Shown here: positions 49,717-58,300 of the stretch, piece after piece | Position numbering within the stretch: the first letter of the stretch is position 1 | Layout of the letters: each line of letters begins with the position of its first letter | DNA from: Streptomyces sp. NWU339 | Lineage (GTDB): Bacteria; Actinomycetota; Actinomycetes; Streptomycetales; Streptomycetaceae | Length of the DNA stretch: 64,000 nt | Direction: 5' to 3' | Assembly (NCBI RefSeq): GCF_003143855.1 | Contig: NZ_QFRK01000012.1 | Coordinates: forward strand, 144,032-208,031 | Notes under the pieces: model-generated | The model's database searches: none | What the model was told of the DNA's origin: nothing | What the model saw: only the letters and a program-made list of their open reading frames with translations | Position numbers and translations under genes: made by a program

Positions 49717-52599
49717 ATGACGGATCTCCGGGAACTGCGGGCCGGGCTGCGCGCGGACGTGCGCGGTGAGGTGGACTTCGGCGTCACCGCGCGGGCGCTG
49801 ACCACCATGGACGCCTCCAACTACCGCCGGGTGCCGCTGGGCGTGGTGTCGCCGCGGGACGCCGACGACGTGGCGGCGGCCCTCGCCGTCTGCAGGGAGC
49901 ACGGCGTCCCCGTGGTGCCGCGCGGCGGCGGCACGTCGATCGCGGGCCAGGCGACCGGCACCGGTGTGGTGCTCGACCTCACCCGGCACATGAACCGGCT
50001 GCTGTCCCTCGACCCGGGGACCCGCACGGCCGTCGTCCAGCCCGGCCTCGTCCTCGACCGGCTCCAGGAGGCCGCCGCTCCGCATGGACTGCGCTTCGGC
50101 CCGGACCCCTCCACGCACAGCCGCTGCACCCTCGGCGGCATGATCGGCAACAACTCCTGCGGTTCCCACTCGGTCGCCTGGGGGACGACGGCGGACAACG
50201 TGCGGGAACTGTCGGTCGTCACCCCGCGCGGGGAGCGGCTGCGCCCCGGACGGGGGTGGGCTGGGGCCCCGGCGGGCCTGCGGGAGCTGGTGGACGGTGA
50301 ACTCGCCCGCCTGCGCACCGGCTTCCCCGAGCTGCCCCGCCGTATCTCCGGCTACGCCCTGGACGCCCTGCTGCCCGAGAAGGGCGCCGACGTCGCCCGC
50401 TCCTTCTGCGGCTCCGAGGGCACGCTGGGCGTGCTGACACAGGCGGTCGTGGAGCTGGTACGCGCCCCACGCGCGCGTGCGCTCGCCGTGCTGGCGTACG
50501 CCGACGAGAGCGGCGCCGCCGAGGCCGCGGCCGGGCTGCTGCCGTACGAGCCGCTGACCGTGGAGGGCATGGCGGCCGATCTGGTGCCGTCCTCGGTGGA
50601 CCTTCCGCGCGGTGGCGCCTGGCTGTTCGTCGAGACGGGCGGGGACACGGAGGAAGAGGCACGCGCGCGTGCGGACGCGATCGTCCGCGCGGCGGACGTC
50701 GTGGACTCCCTGGTGGTGACCGACCCGGCCCGGCAGCGCGCCCTGTGGCGCATCCGGGAGGACGCGAGCGGCACGGCGACCCGGATGCCCGACGGGACGG
50801 AGGCCTGGCCCGGTTGGGAGGACTGCGCGGTGCCGCCCGCCCGGCTCGGCGCGTACCTGCGGGACTTCCGGGGGCTGCTGGCCGCCCACGGGCTGCGCGG
50901 GGCGCCGTACGGGCACTTCGGGGACGGCTGCATCCACGTCCGTATCGACTTCGACCTGCTGACGGAACCGGGCATCGCCCGCTTCCGGACCTTCTCCGGG
51001 GAACTCGCCGACCTGGTCGTGGCCCACGGCGGATCGCTGTCCGGCGAACACGGCGACGGGCAGGCGCGCGCGGAGCTGCTGCCGCGCATGTACGGCACGG
51101 AGACGGTGGCCCTCTTCGAGCGCGTGAAGGGCCTCTGGGACCCGGACGACCTGCTCAACCCGGGGATGCTGGTGCGCCCCGAGCCCCTGGACGCGAACCT
51201 CCGCTTCGCCGTCCTCCCGCGCGAACCGGTGGACGTCGCCTTCGGCTACCCCGCCGACGGCGGCGACTTCTCCGCGGCGGTCCGCCGCTGCGTGGGCGTC
51301 GCCAAGTGCCGTACGGAGTCGGTGTCGGGACCGGCGGTGATGTGCCCGTCGTTCCGGGCGACGGGCCGGGAGGAGCACTCCACGCGCGGGCGCGCCCGGC
51401 TGCTGCACGAGATGCTCGCCGGCGAGCTGGTGACCGACGGCTGGCGGTCCACGGAGGTACGGGACGCGCTGGACCTGTGCCTGTCCTGCAAGGGCTGCCG
51501 TTCGGACTGCCCGGTCGAGGTCGACATGGCCACCTACAAGGCGGAGTTCCTCCACCACCACTACGCCGGACGCCGCCGCCCCGCCGCCCACTACGCGATG
51601 GGCCGGCTGCCGCTGTGGCTGGGCTGGGTGGCGCGCACCAGGTCGGCGGCGCTGGTCAACGCGGGCGCCTCGGTGGGTCTGCTCGCGCGGGCGGCGAAAC
51701 GGCTGGGCGGGATCGCGGGGGAGCGGGAGATCCCGCGCCTGGCCGGGGAGACGTTCACCCGCTGGTGGCGGGGACGGCGGACCGCCGCGCCCTCCGCCCC
51801 GGGCACTCTGGTGGTCCTCTGGCCGGACACCTTCACCGAACACCTCTCGCCCTCCGTGGGCCGCGCGGCCGTACGGGTCCTGGAGGCGGCGGGCCTGCGG
51901 GTCGCGCTGCCCCCGACGCTGCGCCTGGCCGGACACCGGGGCCTGGTGGGGGACGCGCGCTCCCGCTCGGCGATGCGGCTGCTGACGGCCCGCCGCGGCC
52001 GGGTCTGCTGCGGTCTGACGTACATCTCGACCGGCCAGCTCGACCACGCCCGCGCGGTGCTGCGCCGCACCCTCGACCTGATGGAACCGGTGCTCGCCAC
52101 CGACGCCCCGGTGGTCGTCCTGGAACCGAGCTGCGCGGCAACCCTGCGCACGGACGCCCCGGAGCTCCTGCACGACGACCCCCGCGCGGCACGACTGGCC
52201 TCCCGCGTCCGCACGTTCGCGGAGACCCTGGAGCAGTACGCGCCGGACTGGACCCCACCGGCCCTGGACCGCCCCGTCACCGGCCAGACCCACTGCCACC
52301 AGCACGCGGTCCTCGGCGACACGGCCGACCGTCGGCTGCGTGCCGCCGCGGGCCTCACCGGCGACCTGAGCGGCGGCTGCTGCGGCCTCGCCGGCAACTT
52401 CGGCTTCGAGAAGGGCCACTACGAGGTGTCGGTGGCCTGCGCGGAGGACCAGCTCCTCCCGGCGGTGCAGCAGGCACCGGAGGACGCGCTGGTCCTGGCC
52501 GACGGCTACTCCTGCCGCACCCAGCTGGCCCAGCTGGCGGGCGTACGGGGCCGCCACCTGGCGGAGGTGCTGGCGGAGGCCTTGCAGAAAGACTCGTGA
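49717..52599 (+). CDS. FAD-linked dehydrogenase with C-terminal Fe-S/CCG region (D-lactate/glycolate type)
   Basis: 960-aa fusion of a GlcD/DLD-type FAD oxidase with a GlcF-like Fe-S part. FAD-binding segments: VPVVPRGGGTSIAGQ (65-79), NNSCGSHSVAWG (145-156) and CGSEGTLGV (231-239). The FAD-oxidase C-terminal domain has YGHFGDGCIHVR (398-409) and SGEHGDGQ. Fe-S ligands: Cys525, 531 and 543 (one position of a second CxxC set appears replaced) and CLSCKGCRSDCPV (588, 591, 594, 598). CCG-like regions (GRVCCGLTYI, GGCCGLAGNFG) follow. It likely oxidises a D-2-hydroxy acid and passes electrons to the quinone pool. Start ATG at 49717. Confidence 0.88.
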   Translation: MTDLRELRAGLRADVRGEVDFGVTARALTTMDASNYRRVPLGVVSPRDADDVAAALAVCREHGVPVVPRGGGTSIAGQATGTGVVLDLTRHMNRLLSLDPGTRTAVVQPGLVLDRLQEAAAPHGLRFGPDPSTHSRCTLGGMIGNNSCGSHSVAWGTTADNVRELSVVTPRGERLRPGRGWAGAPAGLRELVDGELARLRTGFPELPRRISGYALDALLPEKGADVARSFCGSEGTLGVLTQAVVELVRAPRARALAVLAYADESGAAEAAAGLLPYEPLTVEGMAADLVPSSVDLPRGGAWLFVETGGDTEEEARARADAIVRAADVVDSLVVTDPARQRALWRIREDASGTATRMPDGTEAWPGWEDCAVPPARLGAYLRDFRGLLAAHGLRGAPYGHFGDGCIHVRIDFDLLTEPGIARFRTFSGELADLVVAHGGSLSGEHGDGQARAELLPRMYGTETVALFERVKGLWDPDDLLNPGMLVRPEPLDANLRFAVLPREPVDVAFGYPADGGDFSAAVRRCVGVAKCRTESVSGPAVMCPSFRATGREEHSTRGRARLLHEMLAGELVTDGWRSTEVRDALDLCLSCKGCRSDCPVEVDMATYKAEFLHHHYAGRRRPAAHYAMGRLPLWLGWVARTRSAALVNAGASVGLLARAAKRLGGIAGEREIPRLAGETFTRWWRGRRTAAPSAPGTLVVLWPDTFTEHLSPSVGRAAVRVLEAAGLRVALPPTLRLAGHRGLVGDARSRSAMRLLTARRGRVCCGLTYISTGQLDHARAVLRRTLDLMEPVLATDAPVVVLEPSCAATLRTDAPELLHDDPRAARLASRVRTFAETLEQYAPDWTPPALDRPVTGQTHCHQHAVLGDTADRRLRAAAGLTGDLSGGCCGLAGNFGFEKGHYEVSVACAEDQLLPAVQQAPEDALVLADGYSCRTQLAQLAGVRGRHLAEVLAEALQKDS

Positions 52600-52603
52600 G
52601 GGT

Positions 52604-54217
52604 TCAGGCGAGGCGGTTCGCGTCGCGGATGGCCCGGGTCAGTTCGCGGATGGCCTTGTCCTCGGTCCGGGAGGACAGGTCGGCGGCGCGGTCGGCGAGT
52701 TCGCCGAGGTCCGGGGCGCCGGGCAGGGCGCTGTAGCGGTGGTCGGAGGAGCGCAGGGCGTCGGCGAAGTAGGCGGCGGTCGCGGTGAGCGTGAGACCGC
52801 GGTTCGCGGTCCAGACGGAGTCGTCGAGGGCGTCGGTCTCCAGGGCGCCGGTCTCCTCGTGCGGGGCGCGGGTGTCGGGGTCGAGCCAGCGGACCGTGGC
52901 CGTGGCGAGGTGGCCGTCGGCGCCGGACCTCGTACGGACCGCGTACAGGGCGGTGACGGTGTGGCCGGGGCCCACCTCGCCGCCGTCGACACTGTCGTCG
53001 CGGAAGTCCTCGTCGGCGACGCGGCGGTTGTCGTAGCCGACGAGGCGGAACTCGGCGACGGTCTGCGGGTCGAAGGCGACCTGGGCCTTGGCGTCGCGGG
53101 CGGTCAGCTCGATGTGGCGGGGCAGCTGTTCGCAGAAGACCTCGCGGGCCTCCTCCTCGTCGGACACGTACACCGTGTGCCCGTCGCCCTTGTCGGCGAG
53201 GCGTTCCATCAGGGCGTCGCCGTAGTCGCTGCCGACGCCCACGCCGAAGAGGGTGATGCCGTGCTCGCGACGGGACGTCGAGATGCGTTCGAGGATCGCG
53301 TCGGCACTGGTCTCGCCGGTGTTAGCGAGCGCGTCGGAGACGAGGACGACCCGGTTGGTGGCGCCCTCGCGCAGGCCCTCGACGGCGGTCGCGTAGCCGG
53401 TCTCGACGCCCGCGCCGAGGTTGGTGGACTGAGCCGGTTCCAGGCTGTCGACGGCGTCGTGGATCCTGCCCCGGTTGCCGTCGAGGCGGGTCATCGGCAG
53501 GACGGTCTCGGCCTCGTCGCTGAAGGTGACGATCGCCACGGAGTCCTCGTCGCGCAGTCGGTCCGTCATGGTGCCGAGGGACCGCCGGGCGAGGTCGAGG
53601 CGGCCCGGTTCGGCCATGGAGCCAGAGATGTCGACGACGAAGGTGAGGGCCGCGGGCGGGCGCTCGCCGCTCGGTCCGGCGGGGCGGGTGGCGAGGCCGA
53701 CGCGGACCAGGGACCAGTCGTCCTCATCGGTGCGGGCGCCGTCGACGGTGACCGTGAAGCCGTCGCCGTCGGGGCGTGCGTAGTCCTGGCGGAAGCTGTT
53801 GACGAACTCCTCGGGGCGGACCGCCGACGGGTCGGGCAGCCGGCCGTCGGCGAGGGTGCGGCGGGCGTAGCCGTAGGAGGCGGTGTCGACGTCGAGGGCG
53901 AAGGTGGACAGATAGTCCGGCGCGGGGGCGATGCCGCGGGAGTCCTGCTCACCCTCGCGCTGCCCGTCCTCGCGTTGTTCGCCCGAGCCCCGGGGGCCGT
54001 CGGGGGCGGGGAGCGGGGCCGAGCCGTTCCCCCTGCGGTCGTACCCGCTGTCGGTCGCCGAGTTCTGGTTGCCGCCCGCGCTGCATCCGGTGAGCAGCAG
54101 GCCGCTCGCCGCCGTGAGTGCCAGCAGTGCGCCGCTCAGCCGCTGTGTCCCGTGCCGCTTCGTCGTCCCGTGCCGCTTCGTCGTTCTGCGTTGCTTCGTC
54201 GTCGCGTGCCACTTCAT
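52604..54217 (-). CDS. von Willebrand factor A domain lipoprotein (YfbK-like)
   Basis: 537-aa lipoprotein. The N-terminus is unusually basic and repetitive (KRHGTTKRHGTQR), then hydrophobic up to the lipobox LTGC. The VWA N-terminal (YfbK-type) region DYLSTFALDVDTASYGYARR precedes the VWA fold with the MIDAS motif DISGSM near residue 205, then TNLGAG and VSDALANTG. A C-terminal DUF3520-like part (FRLVGYDNR) follows. Such proteins bind divalent metal and protein ligands on the cell surface; the role here is unknown. The stop of the FAD dehydrogenase is only 5 bp away, converging. Start ATG at 54217 after GAGGGGG; 54253 is an alternative. Confidence 0.86.
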   Translation of the reverse strand: MKWHATTKQRRTTKRHGTTKRHGTQRLSGALLALTAASGLLLTGCSAGGNQNSATDSGYDRRGNGSAPLPAPDGPRGSGEQREDGQREGEQDSRGIAPAPDYLSTFALDVDTASYGYARRTLADGRLPDPSAVRPEEFVNSFRQDYARPDGDGFTVTVDGARTDEDDWSLVRVGLATRPAGPSGERPPAALTFVVDISGSMAEPGRLDLARRSLGTMTDRLRDEDSVAIVTFSDEAETVLPMTRLDGNRGRIHDAVDSLEPAQSTNLGAGVETGYATAVEGLREGATNRVVLVSDALANTGETSADAILERISTSRREHGITLFGVGVGSDYGDALMERLADKGDGHTVYVSDEEEAREVFCEQLPRHIELTARDAKAQVAFDPQTVAEFRLVGYDNRRVADEDFRDDSVDGGEVGPGHTVTALYAVRTRSGADGHLATATVRWLDPDTRAPHEETGALETDALDDSVWTANRGLTLTATAAYFADALRSSDHRYSALPGAPDLGELADRAADLSSRTEDKAIRELTRAIRDANRLA

Positions 54218-54572
54218 CGTCCGTGCCCCCTCGGTCCGTTGAACCCGACTCATGCGACTGTGACGCCGGGGCGGGGCGGAACGTGCGGCACGGGGCGTCA
54301 CAGGTGCGTCTCGAAGCGGGCACGGACGACGGCCGCCGAGACCGGTGGGTGACCTTCCGTTGACCTACGGCGTCATGCCGTCGTGTCGTCGCCCGTCCGA
54401 TCGTCCGTATGACGGACCGGATTGACCCGGGCGGGACGCGGGCCCCATCGTCAGGTACGTGAAAGCTGCATGCTGCTGACTGGGTCCATTACTCTGGACC
54501 GGGCAGTTCATCGCCATGCACAATCCCCGAGGGGGGTCACCCGCTCCCCGTACCGAGCCCATGGAAGGCGCC
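54218..54572. other. 355-bp divergent region between the VWA and EamA genes
   Basis: Holds the promoters of both genes and an 18-bp dyad at 54483-54500. No other structure was recognised. Confidence 0.5.
54483..54500. promoter_or_regulatory. Dyad upstream of the EamA transporter gene
   Basis: Perfect 6-bp arms GGTCCA / TGGACC around TTACTC, about 75-90 bp upstream of the EamA start, so it could overlap its promoter. The regulator is unknown. Confidence 0.45.
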
Positions 54573-55541
54573 GTGACCACCCCCAGCTCCGCCACTCCGT
54601 CCGTCCCGGCCCCGGCCGCCGTCCCCGCGGCGGCTCCCGGGCATACGCCCGGCGGGGCGGGTGCTCCGCGCGGGCGGGGCTCGCTGGGGCCCGTCGGGCT
54701 GGTGCTCGCCGGTGGGATCTCCGTGCAGTTCGGCGGGGCGCTCGCGGTGACGCTGATGCCGCGGGCCGGCGCGCTCGGCGTCGTGACGCTGCGGCTGCTG
54801 GTGGCCGCGGTCGTGCTGCTCCTGGTGTGCCGGCCCCGGCTGCGCGGGCACTCGCGCGCCGACTGGACCACAGTGATCGTCTTCGGGCTCGCGATGGCCG
54901 GGATGAACGGCCTCTTCTACCAGGCCGCCGCCCGCATCCCCCTCGGTACGGCGGTCACCCTGGAGGTTCTCGGCCCGCTCGCCCTGTCCGTGCTGGCCTC
55001 CCGGCGCGCGATCAACTTCCTCTGGGCCGGACTCGCCCTCGCCGGTGTCTTCCTGCTCGGCGGCGGAGGCTTCGACAGCCTCGACCCCGTGGGTGCCGCC
55101 TTCGCCCTGGGGGCCGGTGTCATGTGGGCGGCCTACATAGTCTTCAGCGCGCGTACGGGCCGCCGCTTCCCGCAGGCCGACGGGCTCGCCCTCGCCATGG
55201 GCGTGGCGGCGCTGGTGTTCCTGCCGCTGGGCATCGCCGAGTCCGGCACCAAACTCCTCGACCCGACGGTCCTCGGCCTGGGCGCGGCGATCGCGGTGCT
55301 CTCCTCCGTCCTGCCGTACACCCTGGAGCTCCTCGCCCTGCGCCGCCTGCCCGCCTCCACCTTCGCCATCCTGATGAGCCTGGAACCGGCCATCGCCGCC
55401 ACCGCGGGCTTCCTCATCCTCAGCCAGGCCCTCACCCTCACCGAGGCCGCCGCCATCTCCCTGGTCATCGCGGCGAGCATGGGGGCGGTACGGACCCAGG
55501 TGGGACGACGCCGGGCCAAGGTGCTCCCGGACCTTCCCTAG
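54573..55541 (+). CDS. EamA/DMT-family transporter
   Basis: About 322 aa with ten transmembrane helices in two EamA repeats (VLAGGISVQFGGALAV, ALGVVTLRLLVAAVVLLL, AMAGMNGLFYQAAARIPLG, then the second half with YTLELLALRRLPASTFAILM and LEPAIAATAGFLIL). This is the RhtA/YdcZ-like group, usually exporters of amino acids or other metabolites. The GTG at 54573 after GGAAGG is favoured; ATGs at 54516 and 54561 are alternatives. A hairpin lies right at the stop. Confidence 0.88.
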   Translation: MTTPSSATPSVPAPAAVPAAAPGHTPGGAGAPRGRGSLGPVGLVLAGGISVQFGGALAVTLMPRAGALGVVTLRLLVAAVVLLLVCRPRLRGHSRADWTTVIVFGLAMAGMNGLFYQAAARIPLGTAVTLEVLGPLALSVLASRRAINFLWAGLALAGVFLLGGGGFDSLDPVGAAFALGAGVMWAAYIVFSARTGRRFPQADGLALAMGVAALVFLPLGIAESGTKLLDPTVLGLGAAIAVLSSVLPYTLELLALRRLPASTFAILMSLEPAIAATAGFLILSQALTLTEAAAISLVIAASMGAVRTQVGRRRAKVLPDLP

Positions 55542-55567
55542 AGGCTCCCGGACCCCCCCCGGAGCCT
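55542..55567 (+). terminator. Terminator of the EamA gene
   Basis: 7-bp arms AGGCTCC / GGAGCCT with a C-rich 12-nt loop, starting at the last base of the stop codon. Confidence 0.6.
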
Positions 55568-55653
55568 GCGACAGCCCTGGCCGGGCCGACGGTCACCGGC
55601 AGCGCATAGGCTGCGGATCTGATCAACTCATCGGGATCACGGGGAGGAAACCG

Positions 55654-57381
55654 ATGAACCACACGGCCGAGGACTTCCAGCCTCTGCAGGACGACGATCC
55701 ACGCGCAGTGGCCGGCTACCGCCTCGCCGCCCGGCTCGGAGCGGGCGGCATGGGCCGGGTCTACCTGTCGCACACCCGGGGAGGCCGGCCGGTGGCCGTC
55801 AAGGTCGTACGGTCGGAGCTGGCCGACGACCCGGCCTTCCGGCAGCGTTTCGGCCGGGAGATCAAGGCGGCCCGGAGGGTGAAGGGCGCGTACACCGCCG
55901 AGCTGATCGACGCCGACGCGGACGGCGTACCGCCCTGGCTGGCCACGCTGTACGTGCCCGGCCCCTCCCTGACCGAGGCCGTCGCCCGGCGCGGGCCGCT
56001 GCCGGTGCCGGCGGTGCTGTGGCTGATGGCGGGGGTGGCCGAGGCACTGCAGGCCATCCACGGTGCGGGAATCGTGCACCGGGACCTGAAGCCGTCGAAC
56101 GTGCTGCTGGCCGCCGACGGGCCGCGGGTGATCGACTTCGGCATATCGCTCGCCGCCGACGGCACCGCGCACACCGCCACGGGCGCCACCGTCGGCACGC
56201 CCCAGTACATGGCTCCCGAGCAGGCCGTCGCGGGGGACGTCACGGCGGCGACCGACGTCTTCGCGCTCGGCCAGACGGCCGCGTTCGCGGCGTTGGGCGA
56301 GCCGCTGTACGGGGACGGCCCCGCGGTCAGCGTGCTCTACCGGATCGTGCACTCCGAACCCGACCTGTCCGGGCTGCCCGAGCGGCTCCGCGGGCTGATC
56401 GCCCGGTGCCTGGCCGCCGATCCGGGGGAGCGGGCCACACCGGCGGAGATCGTCGAGTGGTGCCGACGGGAACTGGGACAGGACGCCGACGCGGGTGCGG
56501 GTCCGGCCGTCTGGCGGGAGATCGCGGGGCCGGAAGTGACGGTTCCGCCGCCGGCTCCGGCTCCGTCCCCGGAGTTCCCGGCCCCCACCGCGGCGTACAC
56601 GTGGCCGTTGAGCGCCCCGCAATCGTCGGCCGTCCCGCTGGGGCCCGCCGCCGCGCCGTGGCCGACCGTCCCGCAGGGGCCGACCGGGCCGGACGAGCGG
56701 AAGCGCCGCAGGAGACGCGCCGCCCTGATCCCGGCCGCCGCCCTGGCCGCGGTCGGGCTGCTGCTCACGGCGGCGTGGACGGTCATGGAGGCGAGGGAGG
56801 GAGCCCGCGACCGCGACCGGGACACGGCCGCGTCGGCGTCCGGGACACCCGGCCCGGCGGCGGGACGGTCGTCGGCGTCCGGGAAGCCGCCGTCCGGGTC
56901 GGCGCCGACGGGGGAGGCCGCGTCGTCGACCGGACCGGAGGCCACCTCGTCGACCGCGTCGGACACGGGGGCCGACGGCCCCGCGGGCGGTGCCGGGACG
57001 CCGCGGGCCCATGCCTATGTCGGGCTGTCGCTGAGCCCCGAGAACTCCCTCAGCATCGGCAGCGGCAAGCTGCGCAAGGACCGCAAGGGGGACATCCGCT
57101 TCGGCTGCTCGAAGAAGGTCGGCTGCGAGCTGGAGAGCGACACCAGCGTGTTCACCATGGTGTACGGCGATCCGGGGGACGGCACGTACGAGACGTGCCG
57201 CCTGCTGACCGCCAGCCAGGACGCTCGTCTTTTTCCGCTGGCCGCCGCTGCGGCGGGCAGCGAGATCTGCGTCAAGGACGGCGACGGCAACATCGGACTG
57301 TTCGTCATCCAGACGAAGTCGACCGCCCTGCCGGACCTCGGCTTCGTCAGGGCGGACATGACGGTCTGGCGGACGGACTGA
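55654..57381 (+). CDS. Membrane serine/threonine protein kinase
   Basis: 575-aa PknB-like kinase. The Gly-rich loop GAGGMG is at 29-34, VAVKVV with Lys50, catalytic HRDLKPSN with Asp144, DFGISL at 161-166, and GTPQYMAPEQ. A Pro/Ala-rich juxtamembrane stretch leads to one transmembrane helix (about 352-373, AALIPAAALAAVGLLLTAAW). A Ser/Thr/Gly-rich linker and an extracellular domain of ~130 residues with two Cys pairs (FGCSKKVGCELE, YETCRLL, SEICVKDG) follow and could be a sensor. The extracellular fold does not match PASTA repeats. The ATG at 55654 follows GGGGAGGA. No partner phosphatase lies nearby. Confidence 0.92.
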   Translation: MNHTAEDFQPLQDDDPRAVAGYRLAARLGAGGMGRVYLSHTRGGRPVAVKVVRSELADDPAFRQRFGREIKAARRVKGAYTAELIDADADGVPPWLATLYVPGPSLTEAVARRGPLPVPAVLWLMAGVAEALQAIHGAGIVHRDLKPSNVLLAADGPRVIDFGISLAADGTAHTATGATVGTPQYMAPEQAVAGDVTAATDVFALGQTAAFAALGEPLYGDGPAVSVLYRIVHSEPDLSGLPERLRGLIARCLAADPGERATPAEIVEWCRRELGQDADAGAGPAVWREIAGPEVTVPPPAPAPSPEFPAPTAAYTWPLSAPQSSAVPLGPAAAPWPTVPQGPTGPDERKRRRRRAALIPAAALAAVGLLLTAAWTVMEAREGARDRDRDTAASASGTPGPAAGRSSASGKPPSGSAPTGEAASSTGPEATSSTASDTGADGPAGGAGTPRAHAYVGLSLSPENSLSIGSGKLRKDRKGDIRFGCSKKVGCELESDTSVFTMVYGDPGDGTYETCRLLTASQDARLFPLAAAAAGSEICVKDGDGNIGLFVIQTKSTALPDLGFVRADMTVWRTD

Positions 57382-57459
57382 GGACCGAGGGCGTCCAAGG
57401 GGCCCGGAGCTTTCGAGGGCGGGACCCGAGAGCGGCCGCACGCTTCGCACGAAATATGC

Positions 57460-57477
57460 AAGCACGATTGATTGTTT
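57460..57477. promoter_or_regulatory. Candidate TetR-type operator of the acyl-CoA operon
   Basis: AT-rich imperfect dyad AAGCACGATTGATTGTTT, with AAxCA and TGxTT at its ends, 26-43 bp upstream of the first gene of the operon. Many acyl-CoA catabolic operons are controlled by TetR regulators from similar sites; no regulator gene is visible in the window. Confidence 0.3.
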
Positions 57478-57502
57478 CTTGAGTGCCTGTCATGCTCGCT
57501 CC

Positions 57503-58300
57503 ATGGCCGACCCGACGCCCGTGATCGACGACCTGTGTGCGGAGAGCGACGAACTCGACCGGCTGGTGGCCGGGCTGGGTGGGAGGGAATGGGTGCTGGA
57601 CACTCCCGCGCCCGGCTGGACCGTAGCCCATCAGATCGCGCACCTCGCCTGGACCGACCGCTCCTCGCTGCTCGCGGTGACCGATCAGGGCGCCTTCGCC
57701 CGCGAGGTCGAGAAGGCGCTGACCGAGCCCGGGGACTTCGTGGACAACGCCGCGCGGGAAGGGGCGGGCCTGCCGCCCGCACGGCTGCTCGCGGACTGGC
57801 GGGCCGGACGCGAGGCCCTCGAGAGCGCCCTGCGGGCAGCACCCGAGGGGGCGCGTTTCCCCTGGTACGGCCCTCCCATGTCCGCGGCCTCCATGGCCAC
57901 CGCCCGGCTCATGGAGACCTGGGCCCACGGCCTGGACGTGGCGGACGCGCTGGGTGTGGTGCGGCCACCCACCGACCGGCTCCGGCATGTGGTGCGGCTC
58001 GGCATCCGCACCCGCGACTTCGCCTTCGGGGTGCACGGGCTGCCCGCGCCGTTCGAGCAGTTCCGCGTCGAACTCACCGCCCCCTCGGGCGGACTGTGGA
58101 CGTACGGTCCCGAGGACGCCACGGACCGCGTCACCGGCCCCGCGCTCGACTTCTGCCTCCTGGTCACCCAGCGCGCCCACCGCACCGATCTCGCCCTCAC
58201 CGCCGACGGCCCCGACGCCGACCGCTGGCTGGACATCGCCCAGGCCTTCGCCGGGCCGCCCGGAGGTGGCCGGGAGCCGCAGGGGGACACCGCGCGGTGA
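57503..58300 (+). CDS. TIGR03084-like protein (DinB/maleylpyruvate-isomerase-type metal-binding domain)
   Basis: About 265 aa. The N-terminal half is a DinB-like four-helix bundle of the mycothiol-dependent maleylpyruvate isomerase type: LVAGLGGREWVLDTPAPGWT, AHQIAHLAWTDRSS (metal His residues) and METWAHGLDVADAL. The C-terminal half is a small alpha/beta domain. This matches the actinobacterial TIGR03084 family, usually encoded with acyclic-terpene or leucine catabolic genes; the exact step is unknown. The ATG at 57503 starts the family N-terminus. Its stop overlaps the next gene (GTGA), so it heads the operon. Confidence 0.83.
   Translation: MADPTPVIDDLCAESDELDRLVAGLGGREWVLDTPAPGWTVAHQIAHLAWTDRSSLLAVTDQGAFAREVEKALTEPGDFVDNAAREGAGLPPARLLADWRAGREALESALRAAPEGARFPWYGPPMSAASMATARLMETWAHGLDVADALGVVRPPTDRLRHVVRLGIRTRDFAFGVHGLPAPFEQFRVELTAPSGGLWTYGPEDATDRVTGPALDFCLLVTQRAHRTDLALTADGPDADRWLDIAQAFAGPPGGGREPQGDTAR

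Noticed and set aside
49363..52557. Very long open minus-strand frame opposite the FAD/Fe-S dehydrogenase
   Set aside because: Composition is that of an antisense frame in GC-rich DNA (Arg, Gly, Pro, His rich, no domain); the plus-strand gene has clear motifs throughout.
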